NCBI GenBank assembly: GCA_037043235.1
Contig: JAWRVZ010000138.1
Span: 580,501-644,500, forward strand
Length of the DNA stretch: 64,000 nt
Direction of reading: 5' to 3'
From: Rhodeus uyekii
Taxonomy: Eukaryota; Chordata; Actinopteri; Cypriniformes; Acheilognathidae
The translations under genes were made by a program, and so were the position numbers. How positions within the stretch are numbered: the first letter of the stretch is position 1; each line of letters begins with the position of its first letter. The notes beneath the pieces were generated by a model. The model was not told the origin of the DNA. It did not search any database and saw nothing but the letters and a program-made list of their open reading frames with translations. Positions 32,901-44,304 of this stretch are shown here, piece by piece.

Positions 32901-34250
32901 TGGAGAGTGGTCATGTGGGGAACCTGTGCTTCCAGAGCTAATGAGAATGCTGTCAAGAAAAACTTTGATGACACAATCGAAAAGGTAAAAGGGAAGAAAT
33001 AGAGAAATGGAAGTTTTTACTTTCTAAAATGTCATAACAAGGGGTGAATGTTGATTATTAATCATTGAATTGCCTCTGCTCTCTGGCACCGCTTGATTTG
33101 TCTAGATCCCCCAACAGAATTCTTAACAAAGATTCAAAACTGTTGTCCTCAATAACGCTACCATGATCATTCAGAAATGTGTAACAAAACAATCAAGAAC
33201 CTCCAAATGATGACTTTTACCGTTAAAGACGTTGCAACTGCTCCCCTTCCTCCTGCAGTCGTGAGTCACACATTTCTCACAACACACAGTCTGACCAATA
33301 CACCCTAACAGAGATCATTATGCTAGCTCAAGCTCTGGTTACTCGCCCCATTATGTTTGTTCACCCTCACCAAGCCGACAGTACAGAAGTCCCAGTTATC
33401 ACAGACATACCCCTTTCCCAAAGTCTGGCAAAATCCCCTACACGACATGAACATTTCTCCCCATCTCGCAAGGGAACAACCCCTTTCTCATCAACTCAGG
33501 GAAACGAGTAAAACTTGCTTCAACTTGTCAAACACAAAGCCGAGGTTCTCATGGATTTTGCACATGCAAGTATCTCTGTCTTGAATGATTGGATGTAAAA
33601 CCCAGAAGGGATGAAGTCTGGAACAGAGAGTGTAGGGCAAAGCTCTGTTTGCATTTTCAGACTGAAACTTTCTGTGAAGGTTTAACAGTGTATCGACAAG
33701 AAATCTCTTCTGTTTTTTACTTGGTTTTGTGTTGTTGTCTGTTTTCTCCCGGTGGAGACTCGACTGACATCTTCCCGGTCATAGAAGCTCTGATACTTGA
33801 TTTAATGTGTGTTGGAATGCAGAGCTTTTCTTTACGAGAGAAAGAAAGTGTATTTCCATCTAAAGTCTTCCACCTTCTTCTTGGAAGACCAATGGCACTC
33901 TGTCCATCTTTCTGCATGCGGTACTTTCTCACAATCTGCCCAGATACCACTTGGCTCAGCGGTGACACTGGCACTGCCCATCAGTCATTTAGAACTGAAG
34001 AACCCCTTGGATGAGAGGAAGATCATCTTCAAATATGGAAGAACCAAGTCCAGTTGCCCTTGATTTAACCCTCTTGAGTAACAACATGGGTAAGACACAC
34101 TCAAATATACTGTCGTTACCCTGGAATGGCAACAGGGTTAACGAAAAATGTTATTGCCGGCCATTACTAGCCATGAGGTATAGGTAATGACACCACATTA
34201 TGTGCCTTAATGAGAGGCTTAAATGTTGTCATTTTTAAATATGTACAAAT
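32901..34250. other. No gene assigned
   Basis: Holds open frames on both strands at 33,320-34,063 (plus, up to 141 codons) and 33,974-33,717 (minus), with no domain, start or splice context that I recognise. Probably decayed repeat or intergenic DNA. Confidence 0.35.
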
Positions 34251-34663
34251 TGTCACGATAAATTAAAGGGAGGACTCAAGTGCAAGGAAAGGTGGATTTA
34301 TTAACATAAATGTAAAGCAAAAAACCCACGAGGGGGAAAACATAACAAAGATCAAAATAACAGATACTCAAAGAGACCGTTAAACGAACCGGAGTGCAAG
34401 GCAGGGAATCACAGACCTGGACCAGGAAAGACATCTACAAATGACAACGACACCACACAGGACAGCAAACACACTGGGATTAAATAGAGCACCTGAGGGA
34501 ATGTAGTGATGAGACACAGCTGGGAATGATTAAGGGAAACAAGGAGGAAGACACTAACGAGAAGACACTAACGAGATACAAACACATGGGAGAGAGAGCA
34601 GTGCCACGGTTCTGTCCACTAGAACACTAATAACACTGGAAACAGAGACAGAACCGTGGCACA
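34251..34663. repeat. TGTCAC repeat, copy 2
   Basis: Second copy of the 17,454-17,878 repeat: 'gggaggactcaagtgcaagg', 'cacgagggggaaaacataac', 'gacacagctgggaatgatta', and the same right-end hairpin ('ccacggttctgtc' pairing with 'gacagaaccgtgg'). A local duplication of 'agacactaacgaga' is seen at about 34,550-34,575. Confidence 0.75.
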
Positions 34664-35394
34664 AATAACTTTTTAACATCGGCTTTTCTGATAAGAGGGC
34701 TGATACACTGAGTGTCTCTTTCAGACATTACATAAACTCAGAGAAAATTCATTAAAAGAAGACAACACTTACTTGTCTTCTACTATCAAAGGTAAAGGCA
34801 GATGATGTCACTTCCTGCAACTGATGCAGCTTTTGGACAGTCCAGTATCTTTTTTCATAGAAAGTAACAGGGGTCGACGAGAACCTAGGGACCCTGTTTT
34901 TATTTTTTTAAATATAAGACCCGACTAAAATGTTTTGTTTGTTTTTTTCAAAATTTGACACGTTAAGAATAAAATCCTTTCATGACTAATGAACTGACAC
35001 TTAAGACTTTATACAAGTATATGTTTTTTATGATAGTTTGACTTTTTTTTGCCTCAATAGCAGGTAAAAAAATCATCAAAAGAGGGACTGGCCACTTTAA
35101 ACATTTCTGCGAGATGCTTTGCACAAAAAGGTGATTTAAATCCTTTAAAAACAAAAGAAACAGAATTCATTTATTATATTGCAAGACATATTATGGAAAC
35201 TAAATTATAAAATATAAGATTTACAGTGCTTTTTTTTCGTGAGGGACACAAAATGGCGTCGTTACGTCATCGACACATAGAGGTAAAGTTCTTTGAAGTC
35301 TTCTGTGACAATAATAACAACTGTATATTAATGTTTATATCATACTTTATCATATAACACAAACTGGTATTTCTGATAATAAATGTATTACTGT
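34664..35394. other. Mostly unassigned; one exon-1-like start
   Basis: At 35,252 a reading ATGGCGTCGTTACGTCATCG with an acceptable start context runs ten codons to a consensus donor (GAG-gtaaag, 35,282). No downstream exon is recognisable because LINE sequence follows at 35,395, so it remains only a weak candidate for a gene start. Confidence 0.25.
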
Positions 35395-36475
35395 TAGATT
35401 GGACTTTCCTCTTCCTGAACCTCGTCTCAAAACTACTATTAATTATCGCACTGTTAAATCTGTCGATCCACTGTCATTCTCAGACTCTGTTAATGCATCT
35501 CCTCTGTCTTCTTACTCTGATTTATCTTGTCCTTCTGCTGTTCTTTCAACTTACAACTCTGCTATCTCTGAAGCCTTAGATAATCATGCTCCAATGCTAA
35601 CTAAGCTGGTCCTACTTCTCATACATCACCCTGGTATACAACTGAGCTCCGACTCATTAAACAAACTGGCAGACGCCTTGAGCACCAATAAAGGAAAAGT
35701 GGCCTGGAGGTGCATTACCAAGATTTCTGTGCCCACCAGTTGAATTACAAATTAGCTCTCAATAACACACGTACAGAATACTACGCCTCTATGATCAACA
35801 CTGCTAAAAGTTGACCAAAGTCATTATTTTCAACTGTTAACAAACTTCTCAACCCACCATCGCATCTCATCACTGGCTCAATTGACCTCTGCAACTCATT
35901 CCTCCACTTCTTTGTAAATAAGATAAAATCCATATATGAAACATTTTCTCCTAACTCATCTGAAGTCTTCTCTAACTGGTCCTCACCACAACACATAAAA
36001 CACACCCTCTCTAGCATTACACCCACCAATATGACGCTGTTAGGAACTTCATTGCTCATACCAGCTCATCCACTTCTCGGTTGGATCCAGCACCTACTTC
36101 ACTTCTCAAAAACTGCCTATCTGCTCTCTCTTCTCCTATTGCTCATCTAATCAGTTGTTCTTTTTCCTCTGGCTCTGTCCTACTGTCACTAAAAACAGCT
36201 GCTGCCATACCAATTCTAAAGAAACCTGGGCTGGACTCTTCAGTCATGAATAATTTCAGACCCATTTCAAATCTTCCTTTCATTGCGAAACCGCTTGAAA
36301 AAGTTGTTGCCTCTCAACTACAAGCTCATCTCTCTGTAAACAACCTACCTGATCCCTTTCAATCTGGCTTTCGGTCGGGCCACAGCACTGAAACAGCGTT
36401 GGTAAAAATTACTAATGACTTGCTATTGTCTGCTGATTCTGGTTGTCTTACCATCCTTATCATGCTTGACTTTGG
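35395..36475 (+). pseudogene. L2-group LINE host copy (L2-B), 5' part
   Basis: ORF2 remnant. Linker readings at 35,399-35,743 (YNSAISEALDNHAPM), then the RT start at 36,081-36,475: LLKNCLSALSSPIAHLISCS, AAAIPILKKPGLDSSVMNNFRPISNLPF, FQSGFRSGHSTETALVKITNDLL. It is cut in the middle of the conserved 'LDLTAAFDTI' block by the L2-A element and resumes at about 41,430. Several frameshifts (for example near 35,744-36,080). Confidence 0.85.
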
Positions 36476-36818
36476 TTTGACACATTGGTTGGGAACCTTC
36501 TGTGTGGCTGATTGTTCCAGACGGACCGTTTTTGACTGCTGCACTGCTGTTTCCTGTCTGCTCGAGTGGATTGCGTTTGTACCGTCATATAAACTTGATT
36601 TTTGTTTTAGATCTTAAACTCGACGTTCGTTTATATTGCTAAATACAATATTAGATTATTTTATATATTGTAATCGTTAGCTTTAATCTAAGTCGCTAAA
36701 CGCGTTAGCATTGTGCTATCTTACTGTCCGTGCATACAGCGTTTTTCTTGCTCGCGCCTTTTTTCCCGACTTCATCAAACAACTGGTCAACAAGTTGGAT
36801 CAACACACGCGGTGAGTC

Positions 36819-37688
36819 ATGTCATCTTCTCTCAAAATTGTCACTTGCACTGCCTGCTTCATGCATAGTCTCTCTGTCTCTGTCAGCTGTGAAGGCTTCA
36901 CATGTGGTAAATGTAGGGACATAGTTAGGCTGACAGAGAAGATTTCAGAATTAGAGACACGCATCCAAACTTTAATCGAGGATAGTAAGAATGCAAGGGC
37001 TTTAGATATTACTTTGGATGCGACTAGCTTAGCAAACCCTGTATATTGTTCGGTTCCGGCTGTAGAGCCCGTGCAGCAGGGCAACTGGGTGACTGTGAGA
37101 CGGCATAATCGTGGGTAAAAAAAACACTGTTCCATTCCGATCAGAACATCAAACAGGTTCTCCCCACTCAGTGACGCACCCACTGAGAAACCTGTTGAAA
37201 GTGCCCTAGTGATTGGCGATTCTATTACTCGGAATGTGAAAATAGAGACTCCAGCCACCATAGTCACATGTTTGCCGGGAGCCAGAGCGCCTGACGTCAA
37301 AGCAAATTTAAAAGTGCTGGCTAAGGCTAATCGTAAATATTCTAAGATTGTTATTCACGTCGGCGCTAATGATGTCCGACTTCGCCAGTCGGAGATCACT
37401 AAAACTAATATTAAAGAGGTGTGTGAACTCACAAGTACGATGTCAGGCACCGTAATTTGCTCTGGCCCTCTTCCAATGCACAGGAGTGATGAGATGCTTA
37501 GCAGATTATCCTCACTCATTGGCTGGATGTCTAAGTGGTGCCCGCGGAATAACATAGGGTTTATAGACAATTGGAAAAGTTTTTGGGGCAGACCTGACCT
37601 GTTGAAAAGAGATGGTATTCATCCCACCTGGGATGGTGCCGCTCTTCTCTCTAGTAATTTGACATATAGTCTTAGAGCTGAACCTTGA
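36819..37688 (+). pseudogene. L2-A ORF1: CXXC/coiled-coil part plus SGNH esterase, one stop
   Basis: One frame throughout, split by a single TAA at 37,116. N-terminal part: two Cys pairs (CTAC and CGKC in VTCTACFMHSLSV...CEGFTCGKCRDIV) followed by a coiled coil (LTEKISELETRIQTLIEDSK). C-terminal part: an SGNH-type esterase with block I GDSITR (catalytic Ser, about 37,215), a GAND block III (VIHVGANDVRL) and block V DGIHPTWDG with the Asp/His pair. ORF1 esterases of this type occur in CR1-group LINEs. After removal of the stop the frame would be about 289 codons. The stop makes this copy defective unless it is read through. Confidence 0.85.
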
Positions 37689-37820
37689 CTAACTGGGGCC
37701 CAGGTCAGGAAGCAGACAAACTGGCTAAACCGACCGTCTGCTAGCTGTCTCACGTCACAGAGGTCAGATAAATCCCAACACATAGAGACTCTTTCACCTA
37801 GATATCATCCTATAGAGATT

Positions 37821-40764
37821 GTGTCTGTTCCCCGAATTAGCAAATACAAAAATCTCTCAAAACCGTTTAAGAGTAAAAATTTAATTGATTTACAAACAAC
37901 TAAGAACGGATATAATACAAATGAACAAGTGATAAAGCTTGGGTTACTGAATATACGATCCCTTTCCTCAAAAGCACTTATTGTAAATGATATGATTACA
38001 GATCATAAACTAGATGTGCTGTGTTTGACAGAAACTTGGCTAAAACCAGACGATTATATTACTTTAAATGAGTCCACCCCTCAAGATTACTGTTATAAAC
38101 ATGAGCCTCGTCTGAAAGGTAAAGGAGGAGGTGTTGCTGTAATTTATAGTAACACGATCAGTACTGCTCAAAGGTCTAATTTGAAATATAATTCTTTTGA
38201 AGTGATGGTCCTTAATGTAAAATTATCTAGTGCAAGTAATAATTCCTGTTTAACTTTTGTGCTGGCTATTCTATACAGGCCACCAGGGCACCACACAGAC
38301 TTTATCAAAGAATTTGCTGATTTTCTCTCAGAATTAGTAATGTCCTCAGATAAAGTCATAATTGTCGGTGATTTTAATATCCATGTAGATAATGAAAAAG
38401 ACGCATTGGGATTGGCATTTAGAGACACGTTAAACTCTATTGGAGTTACACAACATGTATCAGGACCCACTCATTCTCGTAATCATACTTTAGATCTAAT
38501 ATTGTCATATGGGATCAATGTTGATATTGTTCAAATTCTGCAGCAGAGCGATGACATCTCAGATCATTACTTAGTTGCGTGTAGATTACCTTTAGCCAAA
38601 GTCGAAAAACTAACTCCCTGTTATAAATATAGTACAACTATCACTCCTAACACAAAAGATAGCTTTATAAACAATCTTCCTGATCAGTTTCATCTACTTA
38701 ACATCCCAGATAGCCTAGAAGAACTTGATGTTGCAACAGAAACTATAAACTCTCTCTTTTCCAGCACTTTAGAGACTGTTGCTCCGTTACGCTTAAAGAA
38801 AATAGTTCAACACCGTGGTACAACGAACACTCATGGGGGCCCTCAAGAGAGCAGCCAGAAAAATGGAGCGGAGCTGGAAAAAAACTAAGCTAGAGGTTTT
38901 TCGCATTTCATGGAAAGACAGCTCTATTGCATTCAGAAAGGCCTTAAAATCAGCTAGATCTACTTACTTTTCTACCCTCTTAGAAGAAAACAAATACAAC
39001 CCTAGGTATTTATTTGATACAGTGACTAAATTAACAAGAAATAAAGCCTCAACCCCAGATGCTTTAAATCAGCACAGCACTAATGACTTCATTGACTTCT
39101 TTACTTGCAAAATTCATAATATTAGAGAGAAAATTATAACCATGCAACCGTCTACTACAATATTCCAAAATACAGTAAATTTTAGTGTCCCTGAAGAAAA
39201 ATTCCACTCCTTCATTGCTATTGGGGAGGAAGAATTATCTAAACTCGTTAAATCATCAAAATCAACAACATGTATGCTAGACCCAATACCAACTAAGCTA
39301 CTGAAAGAGATGCTTCCAGAGATCATAGATCCTCTTCTTAATATTATTAATTCTTCTTTGTCATTAGGAAACGTACCAAAAACCTTTAAGCTGGCTGTAA
39401 TTAAACCGCTTATTAAAAAACCACAACTTGATCCTACAGAATTAGTTAATTACAGGCCGATATCGAATCTACCTTTCTTGTCAAAGATTCTAGAAAAGGC
39501 AATATCTTCACAACTATGTTCCTTTCTAGAAAGAAACAGTATCTACGAGGATTTCCAGTCAGGATTTAGACCATATCATAGTACTGAGACTGCTCTCATT
39601 AGAGTTACAAATGATTTGCTCTTATCATCCGATCGTGGTTGTATCTCTCTGTTAGTGTTACTGGACCTTAGTGCTGCATTTGATACAATTGACCACAAAA
39701 TCCTTCTGAATAGACTTGAAAATTATGTTGGCATTAGTGGAGTTGCATTAGCCTGGTTCAAGTCATACTTTTCTGACCGTTATCAGTTTGTAGCAGTAAA
39801 TGAGGAGATGTCATATCGGTCACGGGTTCAGTATGGAGTTCCTCAAGGTTCAGTACTAGGACCATTGCTTTTCACCCTGTACATGCTTCCTTTGGGTGCA
39901 GTTATTAGGAAGCATGGCATTAGCTTTCATTGTTACGCTGATGATACTCAGCTCTATATTTCTTCTCATCCTGATGAAACAAACAAATTCACTAAACTAA
40001 CAGAATGCATAACTGATATAAAAAATTGGATGACTAATAACTTTCTACTGCTTAATTCTGAAAAAACTGAGATTCTAATTATTAGACCAAAAAGTTCAGC
40101 ACATAATAATCTAGACTACTGCCTAACACTCGATGGCTGCTCTGTCAAGTCTTCGTCGTCAGTTAGAAACCTGGGTGTGCTCTTTGATACCAATCTTTCA
40201 TTTGAAAGCCATGTTTCTAGCATCTGTAAAACGGCATTCTTCCATCTTAAAAAAATATCTAAATTGCGACATATGCTCTCTAAGACAAATGCGGAAAAGT
40301 TAGTTCATGCGTTCATGAGTTCAAGGCTAGATTATTGTAATGCTTTACTAGGTGGTTGCCCTGCACGCTTAATAAACAAACTCCAGCTGGTCCAAAATGC
40401 AGCAGCTCGAGTTCTTACTAGAACCAGGAAGTATGAGCATATTAGCCCAGTTCTGTCAAACCTGCACTGGCTTCCTATTAAACACAGAATACATTTTAAA
40501 ATCTTGCTAATTACTTACAAAGCATTAAATGGTTTAGCTCCACAGTACTTGAGCGATCTCTTAACACATTATAGTCCTTCACGCCAAAATACTGACCAGC
40601 TTATAATACCTAGAATATCAAAGTCAACTGCTGGCGGTCGATCCTTTTCCTACTTAGCTCCTAAACTCTGGAACAGTCTTCCTATTACAGTTCGGGAAGC
40701 AGACACACTCTGTCAGTTTAAATGTAGACTAAAAACACATCTCTTCAACCTGGCATACACATAA
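37821..40764 (+). pseudogene. L2-A ORF2: endonuclease and reverse transcriptase, two small indels
   Basis: Endonuclease at 37,821-38,888: LGLLNIRSLSSK, LCLTETWLK, AILYRPPGHH, IIVGDFNIHVD and DISDHYLVAC, all main catalytic positions present. RT at about 38,840-40,764: VIKPLIKKPQLDPTEL, YRPISNLPFLSK, GFRPYHSTETAL, LDLSAAFDTIDHKILL, GVPQGSVLGPLLFTL and the catalytic CYADDTQLYI (about 39,943), ending in FKCRLKTHLFNLAYT. The frame shifts between 38,790 and 38,840. Comparison with 17,025-17,095 shows a loss of about 10 bases in 'cttaaagaa' and a gain of two bases in 'actcatggggg'. Otherwise it is one of the best preserved TE ORFs in the window (649 open codons). Confidence 0.92.
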
Positions 40765-41430
40765 CACATTATACATACATTTTTAATCCAAATCATGTAA
40801 AATGATTGTTAGGCTGCATAATTTAGATAAGCCGGAACCGGGAACATTCCCATAACACCTGATGTACTCCAAACATCAGAAGAAGAATGGCATCTACGCT
40901 GATATTGGTCTCTGTTTATTCCGAGGTTACTGTGGTCAGCTGGATCTGGGCCGTATCCAGATCAGATGAAGGACCTGGACACGAGCACAACACTGCCCTG
41001 AAGGGTCTGCGGAGATCGTGACTCTACTAGACCCTCCCCTGTGACGATCATGAACCCATCTCTAAACGGACCAAATTGGACTTCATATTGGACTTGAATT
41101 GTTGTATAATAATCATGCGCTGTTTGGCTGTTGGCCAGAGGAGAACTGGTCCCCCGACTGAGCCTGGTTTCTCCCAAGGTTTTTTCTCCATTCTATTCTT
41201 CATATGTTACGTCACCTGCCGGAGTTTTGGTTCCTTGCCGCTGTCGCCTATGGCTTGCTCAGTTGGGGAAACTTAACACTTAAAATTCATCAATTGTATT
41301 GATTCATCTGCTCTTTTGGGGCTTCTGTTCAGCCAAACAAACTTTGTTTATATTGTTTTTCCTGTAAAGCTGCTTTGAAACAATCTACATTGTAAAAAGC
41401 GCTATATAAATAAAGGTGACTTGACTTGAC

Positions 41431-42370
41431 TGCTGCATTCGATACTATATCCCATCATATACTCATCTCTCGTCTATCGGCATCACGGGAAATGCGTTAT
41501 CCTGGTTTATATTATATATGGTTTATATACACTGAAAGACAATTTTTCATTATTATTCAGAACTTCAAATCCTCTCCATGTTCTCTCTCTCAGGGTGTTC
41601 CTCAAGGCTCTGTTCTCGGACCACTTCTGTTTAATATTTATCTGCTACCATTAGATCACATTATCTGTAGTCATGGTCTCAGCTATCACTGTTATGCTGA
41701 TGACTTGCAAATCTACATTTCAGCCCGCTCCGTCTCTACTCTCCCCCTGGACTCATTAAATACCTGTATTACTGATATTAAAACCTGGCTACATAGAAAC
41801 TTCCTGAAATGTAATAACGATAAAACTGAGGTCACTGTATTCAGTACACCATCCATTCTGAATAAGTCTGAACTGAGTATACATATTGATGGGTCCTCAT
41901 TGATTCCATCTCACTCTGTTAAAAATCTGGGCGTAACATTTGACTCTGCTCTTACGTTTCAAGCTCATATTGGTTCAGTTACCAAGACTGCATTCTACCA
42001 CCTTCGTAACATCACCCGACTGTGACCAGCTCTCAGCACTAAAGACACCGAAACACTAATCAATGCCTTAATAACCTCACGTCTTGACTACTGTAATTCA
42101 CTGCCTATTGGGCTTCCCGCTAAAACTATCACTAGACTACAATATGTAAAAAATTCTGCTGCCCTGCCAGAGTCATCCATCAAGTAAAAAAAATCGGACC
42201 ACATTACCCCTTTGATCTATAATTATCATTGGCTGCCTGTCTCTGTCCACATCCAGTACAAAATTCTTCTGTTAACTTTTAAATGTCTGCATGGACTTGC
42301 TCCTCGTTGTCTATCTGAACTTCTGCACTGGTATTCTCCTCCCTGTACTCTCCGGTCATCTGACTTGCAG
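41431..42370 (+). pseudogene. L2-B host LINE, RT continuation
   Basis: Resumes at TAAFDTISHHILISRL, then GVPQGSVLGPLLFNI, CYADDLQIYISA (catalytic YADD, about 41,695) and VKNLGVTFDSALTFQAHI. A stop follows at 42,023, and the last part at 42,212-42,370 reads YNYHWLPVSVHIQYKILLLTFKCLHGLAP. It is interrupted at 42,371 by a hAT remnant. The sequence after TLRSSDLQ is missing, showing that the hAT insertion or a later event deleted some host sequence. Confidence 0.85.
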
Positions 42371-43016
42371 TATCGATATATCGATAATCACAAGCTACTT
42401 ACTTGGTAGCGATATCTCCACAAAAATATCGATATTAAAATTAAATTAATAATTTCTGCAAAAAGTGTTTTCGGTACTTCTGTTTAATGTTTGTGCTAAA
42501 ACTGAATTCCCCTCTGACATTTAGCTCACCCGTGTCACGTGATGACTGTGAGAACAACGTGCACTGCCCACACGTACACGTCACTTTCACGGCACGTGTC
42601 GCGCATATTGCCCGCACGCATAAACAGAATGGCATGGCACTATGGCAGAAAGAAAGCGTAGCGTGGTGTGGTGCTACTTTTCAACTGCAGAAAAAAGTAT
42701 TGCGAGATGCAATATTTGTGACATGTTATGATTTATTTTATTTAATCAATATTTTTGTAAAGTATTGTATTATTTTAAACATTTTTATTTATTTGTTGTC
42801 AAATTTACTTTTGTAATAAATTTATTAATGGCCAATGTCTTGTGTCATGTGTGGATGTAATTTGCCTTTAAGTGTAATATATATGTATATATATATTTTT
42901 TTTCTTTACGTTTTTTTTTGAAAAATCACATACACATTTCATCGATATCGGTAAAATTATACCCAAAAATATCGGTATCATATCGAATTTAAAAAGTCAG
43001 GTATCGCCCATCCCTA
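42371..43016 (+). mobile_element. hAT-type element with BED-finger start codon region
   Basis: The right end is 'ggtatcgcccatcccta', i.e. the terminus 'tagggatgggcgatacc'. Both flanks are rich in 'tatcgata' words. At 42,642 an ATG opens MAERKRSVVWCYFSTAEKSIARCNICDM before a stop, which looks like the first half of a BED zinc finger (W-x-YF ... C-x-x-C), as at the N-terminus of ZBED-type hAT transposases. The rest of the transposase is deleted. No clean 8-bp duplication was found. Confidence 0.68.
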
Positions 43017-43310
43017 GTGGCAGATCATTCAGTGCTGTGGCCCCGAAACTCTGCGACACTGTTACTATTTAGTCTTTCAAGTCTCAATTGAAAACACATC
43101 TTTTCTTACCAATTTAGGATTTCTTACCAACTAGGATTTCCAAACTTTCTCTAAATAGAATTGTTTTTGTTTTTCTCTTCTGTATATTTGTATGTTTCTG
43201 TCTTGTATGAAACGTTGTATGAGTATGTTTATTTTGTGTGTGTATTTTTTGTGTACAGTGACCTTGAGCAGGGGAAAGGCGCTCTATAAATAAAACGTAT
43301 TATTATAAAA
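43017..43310 (+). repeat. 3' end of the L2-B host LINE
   Basis: Reads on from the interrupted ORF2 (FSAVAPKLCDTVTI-like at about 43,028) to a 3' UTR ending 'gaaaggcgctctataaataa' and 'aacgtattattat', a usual L2-group tail. Confidence 0.8.
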
Positions 43311-43537
43311 TGATTTAGGTTTGTTATTAATATGTATATATTTCGATACATATTCATTTGGGTTAAAAAAAACAGAACATTTATCTACATTTATTATTTG
43401 CAAGAGATACAAGATAGAAGGTACCAGGAAATGACTACCATTAAATCCAGACGGAATCATTTTCTCACTTTTCCTCTTCGTCTGGCTTTATCATGATGTT
43501 TTGAAAGTATTTTTTTATAGTGAAATGTTTTATTTTC

Positions 43538-43600
<63 letters not shown>

Positions 43601-43805
43601 TGAGATTAAACATTTGGTAAACTACTTAAAAAAAAAACCTAATAGCACTTGTTTTTAGTACAAGAAATTGGTGAAGACAAGCATCACATCAAACACCACA
43701 TTCAGAAATCAGGAACACTGACAACAATGAAGCACAAATTCTAATATTTGTTTATCAAAAATTATTTTATTTAAACATGAGCAGAGGATCGCGCTCAACT
43801 CCATG
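43311..43805. repeat. Unassigned DNA with a long (AT)n run
   Basis: A perfect (AT)n microsatellite occupies about 43,541-43,599. The rest shows no gene. Confidence 0.6.
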
Positions 43806-43808
43806 TCG

Positions 43809-44304
43809 CTACAGTTTGTACTTGTGCACAAGTTCCTCACTGAAGATTGCCAGCTGCTTCAGGAACTCTACGTTGGGCTTGATGAATCTGAACTTTATCA
43901 GGTAATCAATGGCATCCTCTAGAGTCATCCTTTGGCAGATCACGAGGAATGCAATAAAAAATGTCGGGGCGTAGTTGATGCCCTCTGTGTGCACTGAATT
44001 AACACCTTATCTGTGAGGATAACAACAGAAACAGTGAAAAAACGTTCCAAACAGCTCCACAACACTCTTACTTCCTGGGGTTTTGGCATAGTAGATGAAT
44101 TTGACAGCAATCAAAAAGTATTTAGTGAGTTGAAGACACTCATTTCCAATGAAGATGTTGTTCCAGACCTCAGTGACAGGAGTCTGACGCAGTGTGCAGC
44201 GCTTCACACGCTCCTCCAATAGCAAATATCTGTCGTCTTCAAATGGTTTCTGTTGTGAAGTGCTGGCTTGAGGTCTTGCCTCAGAACTGAACACAAATGC
44301 TGTC
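43809..44304 (-). pseudogene. DUSP13-like dual-specificity phosphatase, broken, no catalytic Arg
   Basis: Two minus-strand exons with a 61-bp GT-AG intron (44,071-44,011) in correct phase. Exon A (about 44,304-44,072) reads VKRCTLRQTPVTEVWNNIFIGNE, the N-terminal signature of atypical dual-specificity phosphatases, then jumps to KYFLIAVKFIYYAKTPG, which corresponds to the helix just before the active site. About 50 residues of the phosphatase core are missing between them. Exon B (44,010-43,809) starts KVLIQC: the active-site His is Gln, the Cys is present. A 2-base shift follows, after which TEGINYAPTFFIAFLVICQR, TLEDAIDYLIKFRFIKPNVEFLKQL matches the family's C-terminus. The signature Arg position is Tyr. 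With a deleted core, frameshift and lost Arg it cannot be an active phosphatase. Similarity to DUSP13 is from memory. Confidence 0.72.

Larger units (their letters stand above)
36476..41430 (+). mobile_element. Nearly full-length L2-A LINE (CR1/L2 group)
   Basis: Inserted in a second L2-group LINE: host sequence 'atcatgcttgact' lies on the left and 'cttgactgctgcattcgata' on the right, so the target duplication is the ambiguous CTTGACT, identical to the element's own ACTTGACTTGAC tail. It contains a 5' UTR of about 340 bp, ORF1 with an esterase domain, ORF2 with endonuclease and RT, and a 3' UTR of about 660 bp. At least five further fragments of the family lie in the window (158, 15,385, 16,830, 20,721 and the host copy's relatives), so it has been an active family. 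Confidence 0.9.

Noticed and set aside
33589..34014. 141-codon plus-strand frame
   Set aside because: No recognisable domain, no splice or start context, overlapped by comparable open frames on the other strand and frame.
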